Below are positions 28,203 through 38,200 of a DNA stretch of 64,000 bases, piece after piece (the stretch's first letter is position 1; each line of letters opens with the position of its first letter). Origin of the DNA: Cellulomonas sp. (GTDB lineage: Bacteria > Actinomycetota > Actinomycetes > Actinomycetales > Cellulomonadaceae); assembly GCF_017744555.1 (NCBI RefSeq), contig NZ_JAGIBD010000010.1:56148-120147 (forward strand), read 5' to 3'. Made by a program: the position numbers and the translations under genes. The notes below the pieces were generated by a model. That model saw only the letters and a program-made list of their open reading frames with translations. It ran no database searches and was not told the DNA's origin.

Positions 28203-30974
28203 TCAGGCCTCCAGCTGCTCGCTGCGGCGCGTACGGACGTCCTCCAGCGACGTTCCGTAGTAGGCCGCCGTCATCAGGTCCTTCATGTCGTCGATCATCG
28301 GCATGCGCGGGTTGGCGGGAGCGCACTGGTCCTCGTAGGCGCCCATCGCGACCTCGTCGAGCCGGGAGATGAACTCCCGCTCGTCGACGCCCTGCGCCTG
28401 GAAGGACGACGGGATGCCGACCTTCGAGCGCAGCGCCTCGACCGCGAGGGCGTAGGACTCCACGCCCTCGGCCGGCGTCGAGGCCGGCAGGCCGAGCATC
28501 TGGGCGATCTGCTGGAACCGCTCCGGAGCGACGTAGTTCTCGTACTTCGGCCAGCTCGTGAGCTTGGTCGGGACGGTGCCGTTGTAGCGGATGACGTGGG
28601 GGAGCAGGGTCGCGTTCGTGCGGCCGTGCACCAGGTGGTACGTCGACCCGACCACGTGGGCCATCGCGTGCACGATCCCGAGGAACGCGTTGCCGAAGCT
28701 CATGCCCGCGATCGTCCCGGCGTTGTGCATCTTCTCCCGGGCGTCCCGCGTCGCGGGGTCGTTCGGGTCCCCGTTCACGGACATCGCCAGGTTGTCGAAG
28801 ATCAGGCGGATCGCCTGGAGGGCCATGCCGTCCGTGAAGTCGTTGGCGTAGACGCTGACGAACGCCTCGGTGGCGTGCGTCAGGGCGTCGAAGCCCGAGT
28901 CCGCGGCGAGCGAGGCGGGCATCTTCGAGGTCAGCACCGGGTCGATGATCGCGACGGTCGGCGTGAGCGCGTAGTCCGCGAGCGGGTACTTCTTGCCGGC
29001 GTCGGGGTCGGAGATGACCGCGAACGGCGTGACCTCGGCGCCCGTGCCCGACGTGGTCGGGATGCAGACGAGCTGCGCCAGGTCGCCGAGCAGCGGGAAC
29101 TTGAACGCGCGCTTGCGGACGTCGAAGAACTTCTGCTTGAGGTCGTTGAAGTCGATCTCCGGGTGCTCGTAGAGCAGCCACATGACCTTCGCCGCGTCCA
29201 TCGGCGAGCCGCCGCCGAGGGCGATGATCGTGTCGGGGCGGAAGTGGCGCATCTGCGCCGCACCGGCCTTGACGGTCCGCACGGACGGCTCGGGCTCGAC
29301 CTGGTCGATGATCTGCAGCGCGACCTTGTTGGGGCGGCGGTTGAGGACGTCGATGATCTTGTCGACGAAGCCCAGCGTGGTCATCGTGGCATCGGTGACG
29401 ATCGTGACGCGCTCGACGCCGGCCATGTCGGACAGGTAGCGGATGGCGTTGGGCTCGAAGTACGTCTTCGCCGGAACCTTGAACCACTGCAGGTTGTTGT
29501 TGCGGCGACCGACCCGCTTGACGTTGATGAGGTTCACCGCCGAGACGTTGTTGGACACGGAGTTGTGCCCGTACGACCCGCAGCCCAGGGTGAGCGACGG
29601 GATGAACGCGTTGTAGATGTCACCGATGCCGCCGAGCGAGCTGGGGGCGTTCGCGATGACGCGGACGGCCTTGACCCGGCTGCCGAACTCCTCGGTGAGG
29701 GCGTCGTCGCGCGTGTGGATCGCCGCCGAGTGGCCGAGGCCGTCGAACTCGACCATCTGCTCGGCCAGGCTGATGCCGTGCTCGGTCGACGTCGCGCGCA
29801 GCACCGCGAGGACCGGCGCGAGCTTCTCGCGGGTCAGCGGCTCCTGCGGGCCGACGCCCGACACCTCGGCCAGGATGATCGACGTGTCGGCGGGGACGGA
29901 GAAGCCGGCCTTCTCGGCGATCCACTGCGGGGTCTGGCCGACGACCGACGGGTTGAGCTTGGCCTCGGCGCAGTTCGTGCCCTCTGCGTCCACGCCGAAG
30001 ATGAACTGCTCGAGCTTGGCCTTCTCGGCGGGCGTCGCACGGTAGGCGTGCAGGACCGCGAACTCGCGCATGGCCTCGTCGTAGATGACGTCGTCCAGGA
30101 TCACGGCCTGCTCGGAGGCGCAGATCATGCCGTTGTCGAACGCCTTCGACAGCACGACGTCGTTGACGGCCCGCTTCAGCTTCGCAGACTTCTCGATGTA
30201 CGCGGGGACGTTGCCGGCACCGACGCCGAGCGCGGGCTTGCCGCACGAGTACGCCGCGCGGACCATCGCGTTGCCGCCGGTCGCGAGGATCGTCGAGACG
30301 CCCGGGTGGTTCATGAGCGCGTTGGTGGCGGCGATCGAGGGGGTCTCGACCCACTGGATGCAGTGCTCCGGCGCGCCGGCGGCGACCGCGGCGTCCCGCA
30401 CGACCTTGGCGGCCGCGACGGAGGACTTCTGGGCGCTCGGGTGGAACGCGAAGATGATCGGGTTGCGCGTCTTGAGCGCGATGAGCGACTTGAAGATCGC
30501 GGTCGACGTCGGGTTCGTCACGGGCGTGACGCCACAGATGACGCCGACGGGCTCGGCGATCTCCGTGATGCCCCGCAGGTCGTCGCGGTTGATGACGCCG
30601 ACGGTCTTGAGGTCCGCCATCGAGTTCGTCACGTGCTCGCACGCGAAGATGTTCTTGACGGCCTTGTCCTCGAAGACGCCACGGCCCGTCTCCTCGACGG
30701 CGAGCTTGGCGAGCTGACCGTGCTGGTCGAGCGCGGCGACAGAGCCCTTCTTCACGAGTCGGTCGACGTCCTCCTGCGTGAAGCGGGAGTACTCGGCGAG
30801 GGCCTTGGAGGCGTTCGCGACGAGCTGGTCAATGGCACCGGTGATGTCGGCCTCGGGCGTCGTCGGCGCGGGTGCGGTGGTCGGAACGGCGACCGCGGAG
30901 GCGGCTGCCGGGACGACGGTGTCGGCCTTGCGGCCCTTGGACGTGCGCGACGTGCTGGACTCGGTGACGGTCAC
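28203..30974 (-). CDS. adhE: Bifunctional acetaldehyde-CoA/alcohol dehydrogenase AdhE
   Basis: ALDH half (GVICGVTPVTNPTSTAIFKSLIALKTRNPIIFAFHP) and Fe-ADH half (ALGGGSPMDAAKVMW...GMSFGNAFLGIVHAMAH); GTG 30974 preceded by AAGGGGAG; ORF extends to 31046. Confidence 0.92.
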   Translation of the reverse strand: MTVTESSTSRTSKGRKADTVVPAAASAVAVPTTAPAPTTPEADITGAIDQLVANASKALAEYSRFTQEDVDRLVKKGSVAALDQHGQLAKLAVEETGRGVFEDKAVKNIFACEHVTNSMADLKTVGVINRDDLRGITEIAEPVGVICGVTPVTNPTSTAIFKSLIALKTRNPIIFAFHPSAQKSSVAAAKVVRDAAVAAGAPEHCIQWVETPSIAATNALMNHPGVSTILATGGNAMVRAAYSCGKPALGVGAGNVPAYIEKSAKLKRAVNDVVLSKAFDNGMICASEQAVILDDVIYDEAMREFAVLHAYRATPAEKAKLEQFIFGVDAEGTNCAEAKLNPSVVGQTPQWIAEKAGFSVPADTSIILAEVSGVGPQEPLTREKLAPVLAVLRATSTEHGISLAEQMVEFDGLGHSAAIHTRDDALTEEFGSRVKAVRVIANAPSSLGGIGDIYNAFIPSLTLGCGSYGHNSVSNNVSAVNLINVKRVGRRNNNLQWFKVPAKTYFEPNAIRYLSDMAGVERVTIVTDATMTTLGFVDKIIDVLNRRPNKVALQIIDQVEPEPSVRTVKAGAAQMRHFRPDTIIALGGGSPMDAAKVMWLLYEHPEIDFNDLKQKFFDVRKRAFKFPLLGDLAQLVCIPTTSGTGAEVTPFAVISDPDAGKKYPLADYALTPTVAIIDPVLTSKMPASLAADSGFDALTHATEAFVSVYANDFTDGMALQAIRLIFDNLAMSVNGDPNDPATRDAREKMHNAGTIAGMSFGNAFLGIVHAMAHVVGSTYHLVHGRTNATLLPHVIRYNGTVPTKLTSWPKYENYVAPERFQQIAQMLGLPASTPAEGVESYALAVEALRSKVGIPSSFQAQGVDEREFISRLDEVAMGAYEDQCAPANPRMPMIDDMKDLMTAAYYGTSLEDVRTRRSEQLEA

Positions 30975-31117
30975 CGTGGGCTCCCCTTGAGCAGGCAACA
31001 GGTGTGGGTTCGCTCCGACGCTGGAGATCGCGGTTGCGACATCCATGACGCTATTGACTCGAGACGTCGGATGAATGGGGCGAAGGTCCTGACCTGCCCC
31101 CCGGAGGCCGTGCAGCG

Positions 31118-31143
31118 GCGTTGTTGCAGGTCAGGGGCTCGAC
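31118..31143. repeat. Left arm of inverted repeat bracketing the DUF222/HNH gene
   Basis: GCGTTGTTGCAGGTCAGGGGCTCGAC; pairs with 32551-32576 (22/26). Confidence 0.85.
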
Positions 31144-32519
31144 CAAACGTGTTCGCCCTGATCACCCACCGCCTGGGGCGGCGCGCTGACGACCCGACCG
31201 GACCGGGAGCGGAACGTGTACCTCGCGGCGGTCGGCATGCCCAGGACGTCGCTGCGCACAGGGCGTTCTCGTCGTGGCGGCGCGACGTGGCGCTCGATCG
31301 TCAGGTCCATCCGGTGCACCTCGTGATGGTGGTAGACGCACAGCAGCACGCCGTTCGACACCGACGTCCGACCACCGTCGCGATCCCACCAGCGCATGTG
31401 GTGGACCTCGCCCCAACGCGCCGGCTTGCCACACCCGTTCCACGCGCAGTGCCTGTCGCGCAGGACGACCGCCCGCCGTTGCGCCCCGGTGTAGACGCGC
31501 CGCGTCCGGCCGAGGTCGGTCGGCGTCCCCTCGGCCGTGACGGCGATCCGCGTCACCTCGCAGTCGCACAGCGCGCGGGCGAGCACGGACATGGGCACGG
31601 GGGAGCCGTCCTCGGTCGACGAGGGCGGGACCGACGTCCATGCGGGCTCGTCCCCGGCAGCTCGTGCGGCGTGGTGCGCACGCAGCTCGGCGAGCGTCTC
31701 GGCGGGCACGACGAGAGACACGTGCGGCCGTGCCGACACCCCCGACACGGCAGCAACATCCCCGCCCACGCGACCGGCCGCCAGGGCGCGTTCCGCGAGC
31801 GCGACCAGCGCATCCGCGGCCGCCTGCTCGGGCGATCGGTCCGGGCCGGGAACCTCCCCGACCGCCTCGACCGCGAGCCGCAGCGCCTCGCCTGCCATCC
31901 GGTCCAGCCGCCCGCGCACGAACGTCCCGTCGGGTCGGTCGGTCAGCACGAAGAACCGCTCGCGCCGCTGCGCCTCGTGGCCTCGCTCGAGCGCCGCCGG
32001 TTCCATCGTGGCGACCATGTGTGCGAGCGACCGCGCGAACTCGGGCGCGCTCTGGGACGCCGCCATCCGCACGACGGCCGCCTGACCCTCGGGGGACGAC
32101 AGCCGCTCGGCGACGGCGAGGGACGCCCGGGCGGTCGTCCGTGCGACGGCGTCCAGGTGCTCGAGCGGCAACCCGCCGGACCGGACCGCCGCCGCGACGA
32201 CAGGCATGGTGACCAGGGCGTCGGCCTGACGCACCTGCCGTGAGGCCTCGCCCAGCCCGAGCCGTGCGCGGCGTGCCCGTGCTGCCTCGAACGAGCGGTC
32301 GCCCGGCCCGACCGACGTGCCGGCCGCACGCTCCGCGACGAGCACGTGCGCTCGCGCTTGTGCCACGGCGGCATTCAGTCGGTCCAGACCGTTCAGCGCA
32401 GCGTCGCGTGCCTGTCGAGTCCATCCGTCGGCCCGGCGCGCCTCGTCGACGAGAGCGTCAACGAGCGGCTCCAGCGCCGCGAGAGCGGCGAGCGCAGGCG
32501 ACGGATTAGGGTCGAACAT
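31131..32519 (-). CDS. DUF222 domain-containing HNH endonuclease (13E12-repeat-like family)
   Basis: ATG 32519; MFDPNPSPALAALAALEPLVDALVDEARRADGW..., C-terminal HNH: RRAVVLRDRHCAWNGCGKPARWGEVHHMRWWDRDGGRTSVSNGVLLCVYHHHEVH. Confidence 0.9.
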   Translation of the reverse strand: MFDPNPSPALAALAALEPLVDALVDEARRADGWTRQARDAALNGLDRLNAAVAQARAHVLVAERAAGTSVGPGDRSFEAARARRARLGLGEASRQVRQADALVTMPVVAAAVRSGGLPLEHLDAVARTTARASLAVAERLSSPEGQAAVVRMAASQSAPEFARSLAHMVATMEPAALERGHEAQRRERFFVLTDRPDGTFVRGRLDRMAGEALRLAVEAVGEVPGPDRSPEQAAADALVALAERALAAGRVGGDVAAVSGVSARPHVSLVVPAETLAELRAHHAARAAGDEPAWTSVPPSSTEDGSPVPMSVLARALCDCEVTRIAVTAEGTPTDLGRTRRVYTGAQRRAVVLRDRHCAWNGCGKPARWGEVHHMRWWDRDGGRTSVSNGVLLCVYHHHEVHRMDLTIERHVAPPRRERPVRSDVLGMPTAARYTFRSRSGRVVSAPPQAVGDQGEHVWSSP

Positions 32520-32527
32520 GTGTTCGA
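32512..32527. promoter_or_regulatory. LexA SOS box overlapping the start codon of the DUF222/HNH gene
   Basis: TCGAACATGTGTTCGA, exact TCGAAC-N4-GTTCGA. Confidence 0.8.
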
Positions 32528-32550
32528 TCGTGCCCCAGTGCGGTGTGCGT

Positions 32551-32576
32551 GTCAAGCCCCTGACCTGCGCAAACGC
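32551..32576. repeat. Right arm of inverted repeat bracketing the DUF222/HNH gene
   Basis: GTCAAGCCCCTGACCTGCGCAAACGC; reverse complement GCGTTTGCGCAGGTCAGGGGCTTGAC. Confidence 0.85.
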
Positions 32577-32665
32577 GTCGTCGAGCCGTCCACAGGCCCC
32601 CTGTCCACAGGCAACTCCGTCCACAGGTGAGGGCGCCCCTGCCCACCGGCGCCCGCCGCCAGCCC

Positions 32666-32838
32666 CGACGGTCAGCGGTCACGCCGTCAGCCCCCGACGG
32701 TCAGCGGTCACGCCGTCAGCCCCGACGGTCAGCGGTCACGCCGTCAGCCTCCGACGGTCAGCGGTCACGCCGTCAGCCCCCACCGGTGAGCGGTCCTGCC
32801 GTCAGCCTTCGACGGTGAGCGATCCTGCCGTCACCCCT
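32666..32838. repeat. Intergenic tandem repeat, 28-29-bp unit, 6 copies with internal dyad
   Basis: CGACGGTCAGCGGTCACGCCGTCAGCCCC; copies begin about 32666, 32695, 32723, 32752, 32781, 32810; last copy reaches the lysE-type stop codon. Confidence 0.93.
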
Positions 32839-33448
32839 CCACGGCGAGTGCGGCGGCGAACCCCAGGAACGCCACCCCGGCCGCGGCGTCGACCCGACGC
32901 TGCGCCCGCCGCGAGGCGATCGCCCGGGTGGCGGCCCCCACGCCCAGCACCACGCCGAGCAGCACGAGCGCGCCGACCGCGGACAGCGTCAGCGCGTAGA
33001 GCAGCCACGACGACACCCCCGCCCTGGCGCCGACGAACTGCGGGAGCACGGCGAGGTTGAACGCGAGGACCTTCGGGTTGGTGATGTTGCAGAGGAACCC
33101 GGTCCACAGGGCGCGCTGCGGCGAGGTACGGGGGAGGCGCTCGGACGCGGCCCAGTCGACGCCGTCGGACCTCCGCGCGGCGCGCAGCGCCTGAGCTCCG
33201 AGGAAGACGAGGTACGCGACTCCCGCCCACCGGATCGCCTCGAACACGGGTTCCGCGCGGGCGATGACGACGCCGAGCCCGGACGCCGCGAGCGTGCCCT
33301 GCAGCGACCCCGCGACGGTGATGCCGGCCATCGTCCAGAGCCCTCGGGCGCGCCCTCCGGCGACCGTGCTCCGCAGCGTCAGCAGGGTGTCCGGTCCGGG
33401 CGCGACGGCCACCACCAGGGCGAACACCGCGAACGACAGGTAGTGCAT
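32831..33448 (-). CDS. LysE/RhtB family amino-acid exporter
   Basis: ATG 33448; MHYLSFAVFALVVAVAPGPDTLLTLRSTVAGGRARGLWTMAGI...LCNITNPKVLAFNLAVLPQFV. Confidence 0.88.
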   Translation of the reverse strand: MHYLSFAVFALVVAVAPGPDTLLTLRSTVAGGRARGLWTMAGITVAGSLQGTLAASGLGVVIARAEPVFEAIRWAGVAYLVFLGAQALRAARRSDGVDWAASERLPRTSPQRALWTGFLCNITNPKVLAFNLAVLPQFVGARAGVSSWLLYALTLSAVGALVLLGVVLGVGAATRAIASRRAQRRVDAAAGVAFLGFAAALAVEG

Positions 33449-33525
33449 CACGTCGTGGGCCCCTTCCTCGGTCACAGCGGCGCACAGTAGCAACGCAGGC
33501 CCGCGCACCGGCCGCACAGCCGCGG

Positions 33526-35244
33526 TCAGCCCTGCACGCGCTCCAACCACGACGACGACAGGCTCTCGTCCTCCAGGTCGAGCTCGCGCATCATCCGCCG
33601 CATCACGGTCTCGTCGAGCTCCCCGGAGTCCCGCCGCTGCATGAGCACGTCGCGCTGCACGGCGACGATCTGGCGCCGCAGCTTCTGGGCGCGTCGAGAC
33701 TCCTCGGCCCCCGGCAGCCGACCGTCCTCGCTGGGCGGCGCGGCGAGCGGCCCGAGCCCGCGCGCACTCTCGGAGACGTCGAGGTCGTCGGGCAGCAGCT
33801 CGTCGGCGTGCTCGGGGTCGAGCATGACGGCGGCTGCTGCGGCGCGCGCGCGCCATGCGGCGGACAGCCGCCCGATCGTCTCGTCGGCCTGCTCGGGGCC
33901 GACCAGCGCCGCCCACGCGTCACGCCGCGACTCGAGCGCCTGCTGCACGGCCTCGGCGGTCGCGACGCGGGTAGCGGCTTCCTGGGCGGCGTCGCGCGCG
34001 GCCTCGTCGTCGGAGCCGACCCGCAGGCGGCGGATGACCCACGGCAGTGTGAGCCCCTGCGCGAGGAGCGTGCCGAGCGCGACGGTGTAGGCGGCGAGCT
34101 GGATGGTCGCGCGCTCGGGGAACGGTGCGCCGCCGAGCGTGACGGGGATGGCGGCGGCGGCGGCGAGCGTGACGACGCCGCGCATCCCGGCCCACGACAC
34201 GACGGCGGACTCGCGCGCGGTGAGCGAGTCGTGCGCCGGTCGGTGGCTGCCGCGCAGGCGCAGGTGGTCGAACCGTGAGGTCACGAAGATGTACGCGGGC
34301 CGGACGAGGATCGCGGTGAGCAGCACGAGCAGCGACACGGCGATGCCGTGCCCGAGGCCTTGGTCGGACGCGATGACGTCGCGGATGACCCAGGGCAGCT
34401 GGACGCCGATGAGGGCGAACGTGAACGACTCGAGCAGGATGTCGAGCGTCGACCAGATGGGTTCCTCGTAGAGCCGGGTGGCGTAGCCGGCGCGGGGCGA
34501 CGTGTGCCCGAGGTAGAGCCCGGCGGTGACGACGGCCAGCACGCCGGAGCCGGTCACGGCCTCGGCGAACCAGTACGCCGCGAACGGGGTGAGCAGCCCG
34601 ATGGCGGACGCGACGACGGGGTCGTCGAGGTGCAGCCGGATCTGGTGCACCACCCAGCCGAGCACGAGCCCGACGCCGACGCCGAGCACCACGGCGAGGC
34701 TGAACGTCCTGACGGCGTCGCCGAGCAGCCACGTGCCGGTCGCGACGCCGGTGAGCGCGACCTTGTAGAGCGTCAGCGACGTCGCGTCGTTGATGAGGCT
34801 CTCGCCCGACAGCAGCGTCATGACGCGCCGGGGCAGCCCGAGCCTGCGCCCGACGGCCGCGGCGGCGACCGCGTCCGGTGGTGCGACGACCGCGCCGAGC
34901 ACGAGCGCGGCCGCGAACGGCACGGCGATCTCGGAGGCCCAGAAGACGAGCGCGACGGCGACCGCGGAGACGAGCACGAGACCGACGCCGAGCCGGGTGA
35001 TCGAGTTCAGCGAGGCCCGGAAGTCCCGGTACGAGCTCGACAGCGCGGCGGAGTACAGCAGCGGCGGCAGGACGAACTCGAGGATGATCTCGGAGTCGAT
35101 CTCGTACCGGGGCACGTGCGGCACGAACGAGACGACCAGCGCGATCGCGACGATCACGAGGGGTGCCGGCCAGCCCCGTCGACGGCACGCGGCCGCGACG
35201 AGCACGGCCCCGGCGACCAGCAGGAAGATCTCCACGTGGTGCAC
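33526..35244 (-). CDS. CPA1-type Na+/H+ antiporter
   Basis: 572 aa; multi-TM; VLGAVVAPPDAVAAAAVGRRLGLPRRVMTLLSGESLINDATSLTLYKVA. Confidence 0.9.
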   Translation of the reverse strand: MHHVEIFLLVAGAVLVAAACRRRGWPAPLVIVAIALVVSFVPHVPRYEIDSEIILEFVLPPLLYSAALSSSYRDFRASLNSITRLGVGLVLVSAVAVALVFWASEIAVPFAAALVLGAVVAPPDAVAAAAVGRRLGLPRRVMTLLSGESLINDATSLTLYKVALTGVATGTWLLGDAVRTFSLAVVLGVGVGLVLGWVVHQIRLHLDDPVVASAIGLLTPFAAYWFAEAVTGSGVLAVVTAGLYLGHTSPRAGYATRLYEEPIWSTLDILLESFTFALIGVQLPWVIRDVIASDQGLGHGIAVSLLVLLTAILVRPAYIFVTSRFDHLRLRGSHRPAHDSLTARESAVVSWAGMRGVVTLAAAAAIPVTLGGAPFPERATIQLAAYTVALGTLLAQGLTLPWVIRRLRVGSDDEAARDAAQEAATRVATAEAVQQALESRRDAWAALVGPEQADETIGRLSAAWRARAAAAAVMLDPEHADELLPDDLDVSESARGLGPLAAPPSEDGRLPGAEESRRAQKLRRQIVAVQRDVLMQRRDSGELDETVMRRMMRELDLEDESLSSSWLERVQG

Positions 35245-35286
35245 GGTGGCCGCCTCCGAGCCGTCGGGTGCAGGGCTGCTGCGACC

Positions 35287-38200
35287 CTACGAGCCGTGCA
35301 CGACCGCCGCACGCTCCGGGGCGTCCGCGACAGGAGGCGCAAGACGGCGGCGCGGCACCGCGACGGCAGCCCCCACGGCCGCGACCACCAGCCCGACGAC
35401 CGCGAGCGCACCCGGCAGCGACGCGGGGATGCCCAGGTAGACGGTGATCCCGAGGATCCGCGACAGCCCCCACGGCAGCAGCGCCATCTGGTCGTTCCAC
35501 ACCGTGAGGGCACGCTCGAGCCCGATCCCGGCGACGACCCCGGCGACGACGGCCAGCGTGAGGCCGCCGGCTGCAGCCGTCAGCCCGGCCGCGCGTGGCG
35601 TCGACAGCCCGTACGCGCGCCGCAGCACGAGCGCGACGACGACGAACAGCCAGCAGAACGCCGCGAACGCGACGGTGACGTACACGGTGCGAGACGCGGG
35701 GGCGGTCCAGAACGCGAACCAGTACCGCCCTGGCCCACGCACGGCGAGCGCGACGAGCAGCACGACGGTCCGCAGCAGCACGACGCCGCCGAGCGCGGCC
35801 CACAGGTGGAACGGGTCCCGGCGTCGGACGACGAGGCGCAGCAGGGCCGCGAGCACGGCCCACGCCCCGAGGGTCGCGACGAGGTGCGCGGGCGCGGCGA
35901 ACCAGGTGTAGGCGGCGCGGCTCACGACGAGCACGGCGGCGGGCAGCGCCCAGACGACGACCCGGTCCACCCGCGTCGTCGGGGCCGCGACCGCACCGAG
36001 ACGCCACGGCCGCACGGCTGCCACGAGCAGCGCCTGCAGCGCACCTGACCCAGGAAGCCGCAGCCGCCGCTGCACGGGCCCGGAGCCGAGCGCCAGCACG
36101 ACGAGCGTCGCGGCGAGCAGCCCTCGCGCGAGCCAGGCCATCGCCGGGTCGCGGTCGGCCCGCACGCTGCCGAGGTCGGCGGCGGTGAAGCTGTACGCCG
36201 GCAGGTCGACGTCGCCCGAGTACCGGGCGACGTGCGCCGCCCGAGCCGCGCGGTACTCCTGCTCGGCCGCCTCCCACTGCGCGCGTGCGGTCGCACTTCC
36301 GGTGTCGAGCCACTCGGCGTGCCGCAGCACGGTGGCCCGGTAGGCGGCGAGCGTCTGCAGCAGGTTCGTCTCGTAGTCGAGCGCGTCGACGAACGACCGG
36401 TACAGCTCGGGCGAGCGCCAGGTCGCGGGGTCGGTCGCCGCGACCTGGTCACGCATGCCGGACGCGACGGACGCCGCCCTCGTACCGTCCGCGATCGCCC
36501 CGTCGAGGTCGTCACGGCTCACGGCGTAGATGCTGTCGAGCGCGGCCGAGTCGCCGGTGACGATGTCCCACTCGAAGATCCACATCATGGGCGGCGGTTC
36601 GAGGCCGAGCGCCTTGACGCTCTGCTCGGCGTACGGCCCGATGTAGAGCCCGCGCGTGATCGCCTCGCGCGACCGGGCCAGCGCGCCGGCGACGGCGTCC
36701 GCGGTCGCGGGGTCGTCGGACAGCGTCTGGCGCACCCAGTCGGACGTGACCTGCGCAGGCGAGGCCGACGGGTCCCACGCCAGACGAGCGGCGCCGTACG
36801 TGTTGAGGTCGTAGAGCTGCCAGAACCCGGTCCGCAGGTACAGCGTCATCGGCCCGGCACGCAGCGGGCCGCCGTCCTGCGTCCAGTTCCAGATGCCCTC
36901 GACGTGCGGGTTCGCGGCGAGGAACGTCGCGAGCGCCTGCCCCTGCTCGGCGACGAGGTCGTTCGGCAGGGCACCGAACCCCTCGAACTCGCGGCGCGCC
37001 TGGAGCTCGACGATGCGACGCTGCGACCCGATCGAGAGCGTCGGGTTGAGCGGGAGGTGGCTGTAGAAGTCGCCCATCGTGTACTTGGTCGACACCACCA
37101 GGTGCGGGTCGTCGAGGTCGCCGAGGACCTCGTCGTACGACGCCGGGTTCGTGTGCAGGTCGCCGACCGCACCGACGCCGACGGTCCACGACCGGAAGAT
37201 GAGGTCCTTGTCGTGCGCGCCGGCCGTGTCGAGCAGGGCACGCAGCATCGTCCTGACCGCGGCCGGCGTGGTGACCGCGAGCCGTGACGAGTAGTCCCAC
37301 CCGGCCTGGTAGACGTCGCCGCCCTCGCCGATCCGCACCATGAGCCCGTCGACGAACGGCATCGCGTCGAACAGCTCCGAGAGCCCCGCCTGGTACACGG
37401 ACCACAGCGCGGGGTCCTCGACGTCCAGCCCGCCCACGGTCCGGTCGAGGTACGCCTCGAGCGGGGGCGAGACGGCGAGCATGTCGGTGAGGAGGTACAC
37501 GTGCAGGCCCATGTCGTGCGCGTACCGGAACACCGGTGCGAACGCCTCGACCATCGCCTGCGCGCGCTCCACGTGCGGGTCGCCGGCGGGGTAGACGCCG
37601 TCGACGTCGCGGAACGACACGTACTCGAGGAACCCGGGCACGACGACCCCGTTGTACCCCTGGCGCAGTGCGTGCCCGACGAGCTGCCGGAACTGCTCGT
37701 CGATCCGCGCGACCGCCGCCGCGTCGACCCAGGGTGCAGCGGGCAGCACGGCCCCGGCGACGACGTCGGTGTTGAGCGAGTAGTCGTCCCCGGCGGCGAA
37801 CGCGGCCTCGTCCGGCTCGCGCCCGACCGACCCGGAGTCGGTGAGCCGCAGCCCGAGCCGCGGCGACTGCGTGGCGCCGTCGGTGCCGGCAGGAACGACG
37901 GCGGCGCCGGACCTGATCCGGTCCGCGACCGCGTACAGCCCCGCTGCGACCCCGTCGACGCCGGCGGCCTCGACCGCGTAGCGCCCGGCACCGGTCGTGC
38001 GCACCCGGTAGGCCTCGGGGGAGTCGTCGAAGGCGGGCACGACGCGGGCTGCGAGGTCGGCGTCGGTCGCGCCCGTCGTGATCGCCGGCGCGGGCAGCCC
38101 GCGCCCGGTCAGCGCCTCGCGCACGGCCTCGGCCGCCCACGCGACGCGCTCGCCGGCCGGCACGTCGAGGCTCGCGATCGCCGGTGCGGCGACGACCGGC

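Noticed and set aside
30975-31130. Search for a Rex operator upstream of adhE
   Set aside because: No convincing TTGTGAA-type dyad found in the available upstream region.
28050-32243. 1397-aa plus-strand ORF antisense to adhE and DUF222
   Set aside because: Typical GC-rich antisense open frame (R/G/D/V-rich, low complexity); the opposite strand encodes full AdhE and HNH proteins.
23547-32838. Tandem arrays considered as CRISPR
   Set aside because: Units are contiguous or have near-identical short spacers, no unique 30-40-bp spacers, no cas genes.
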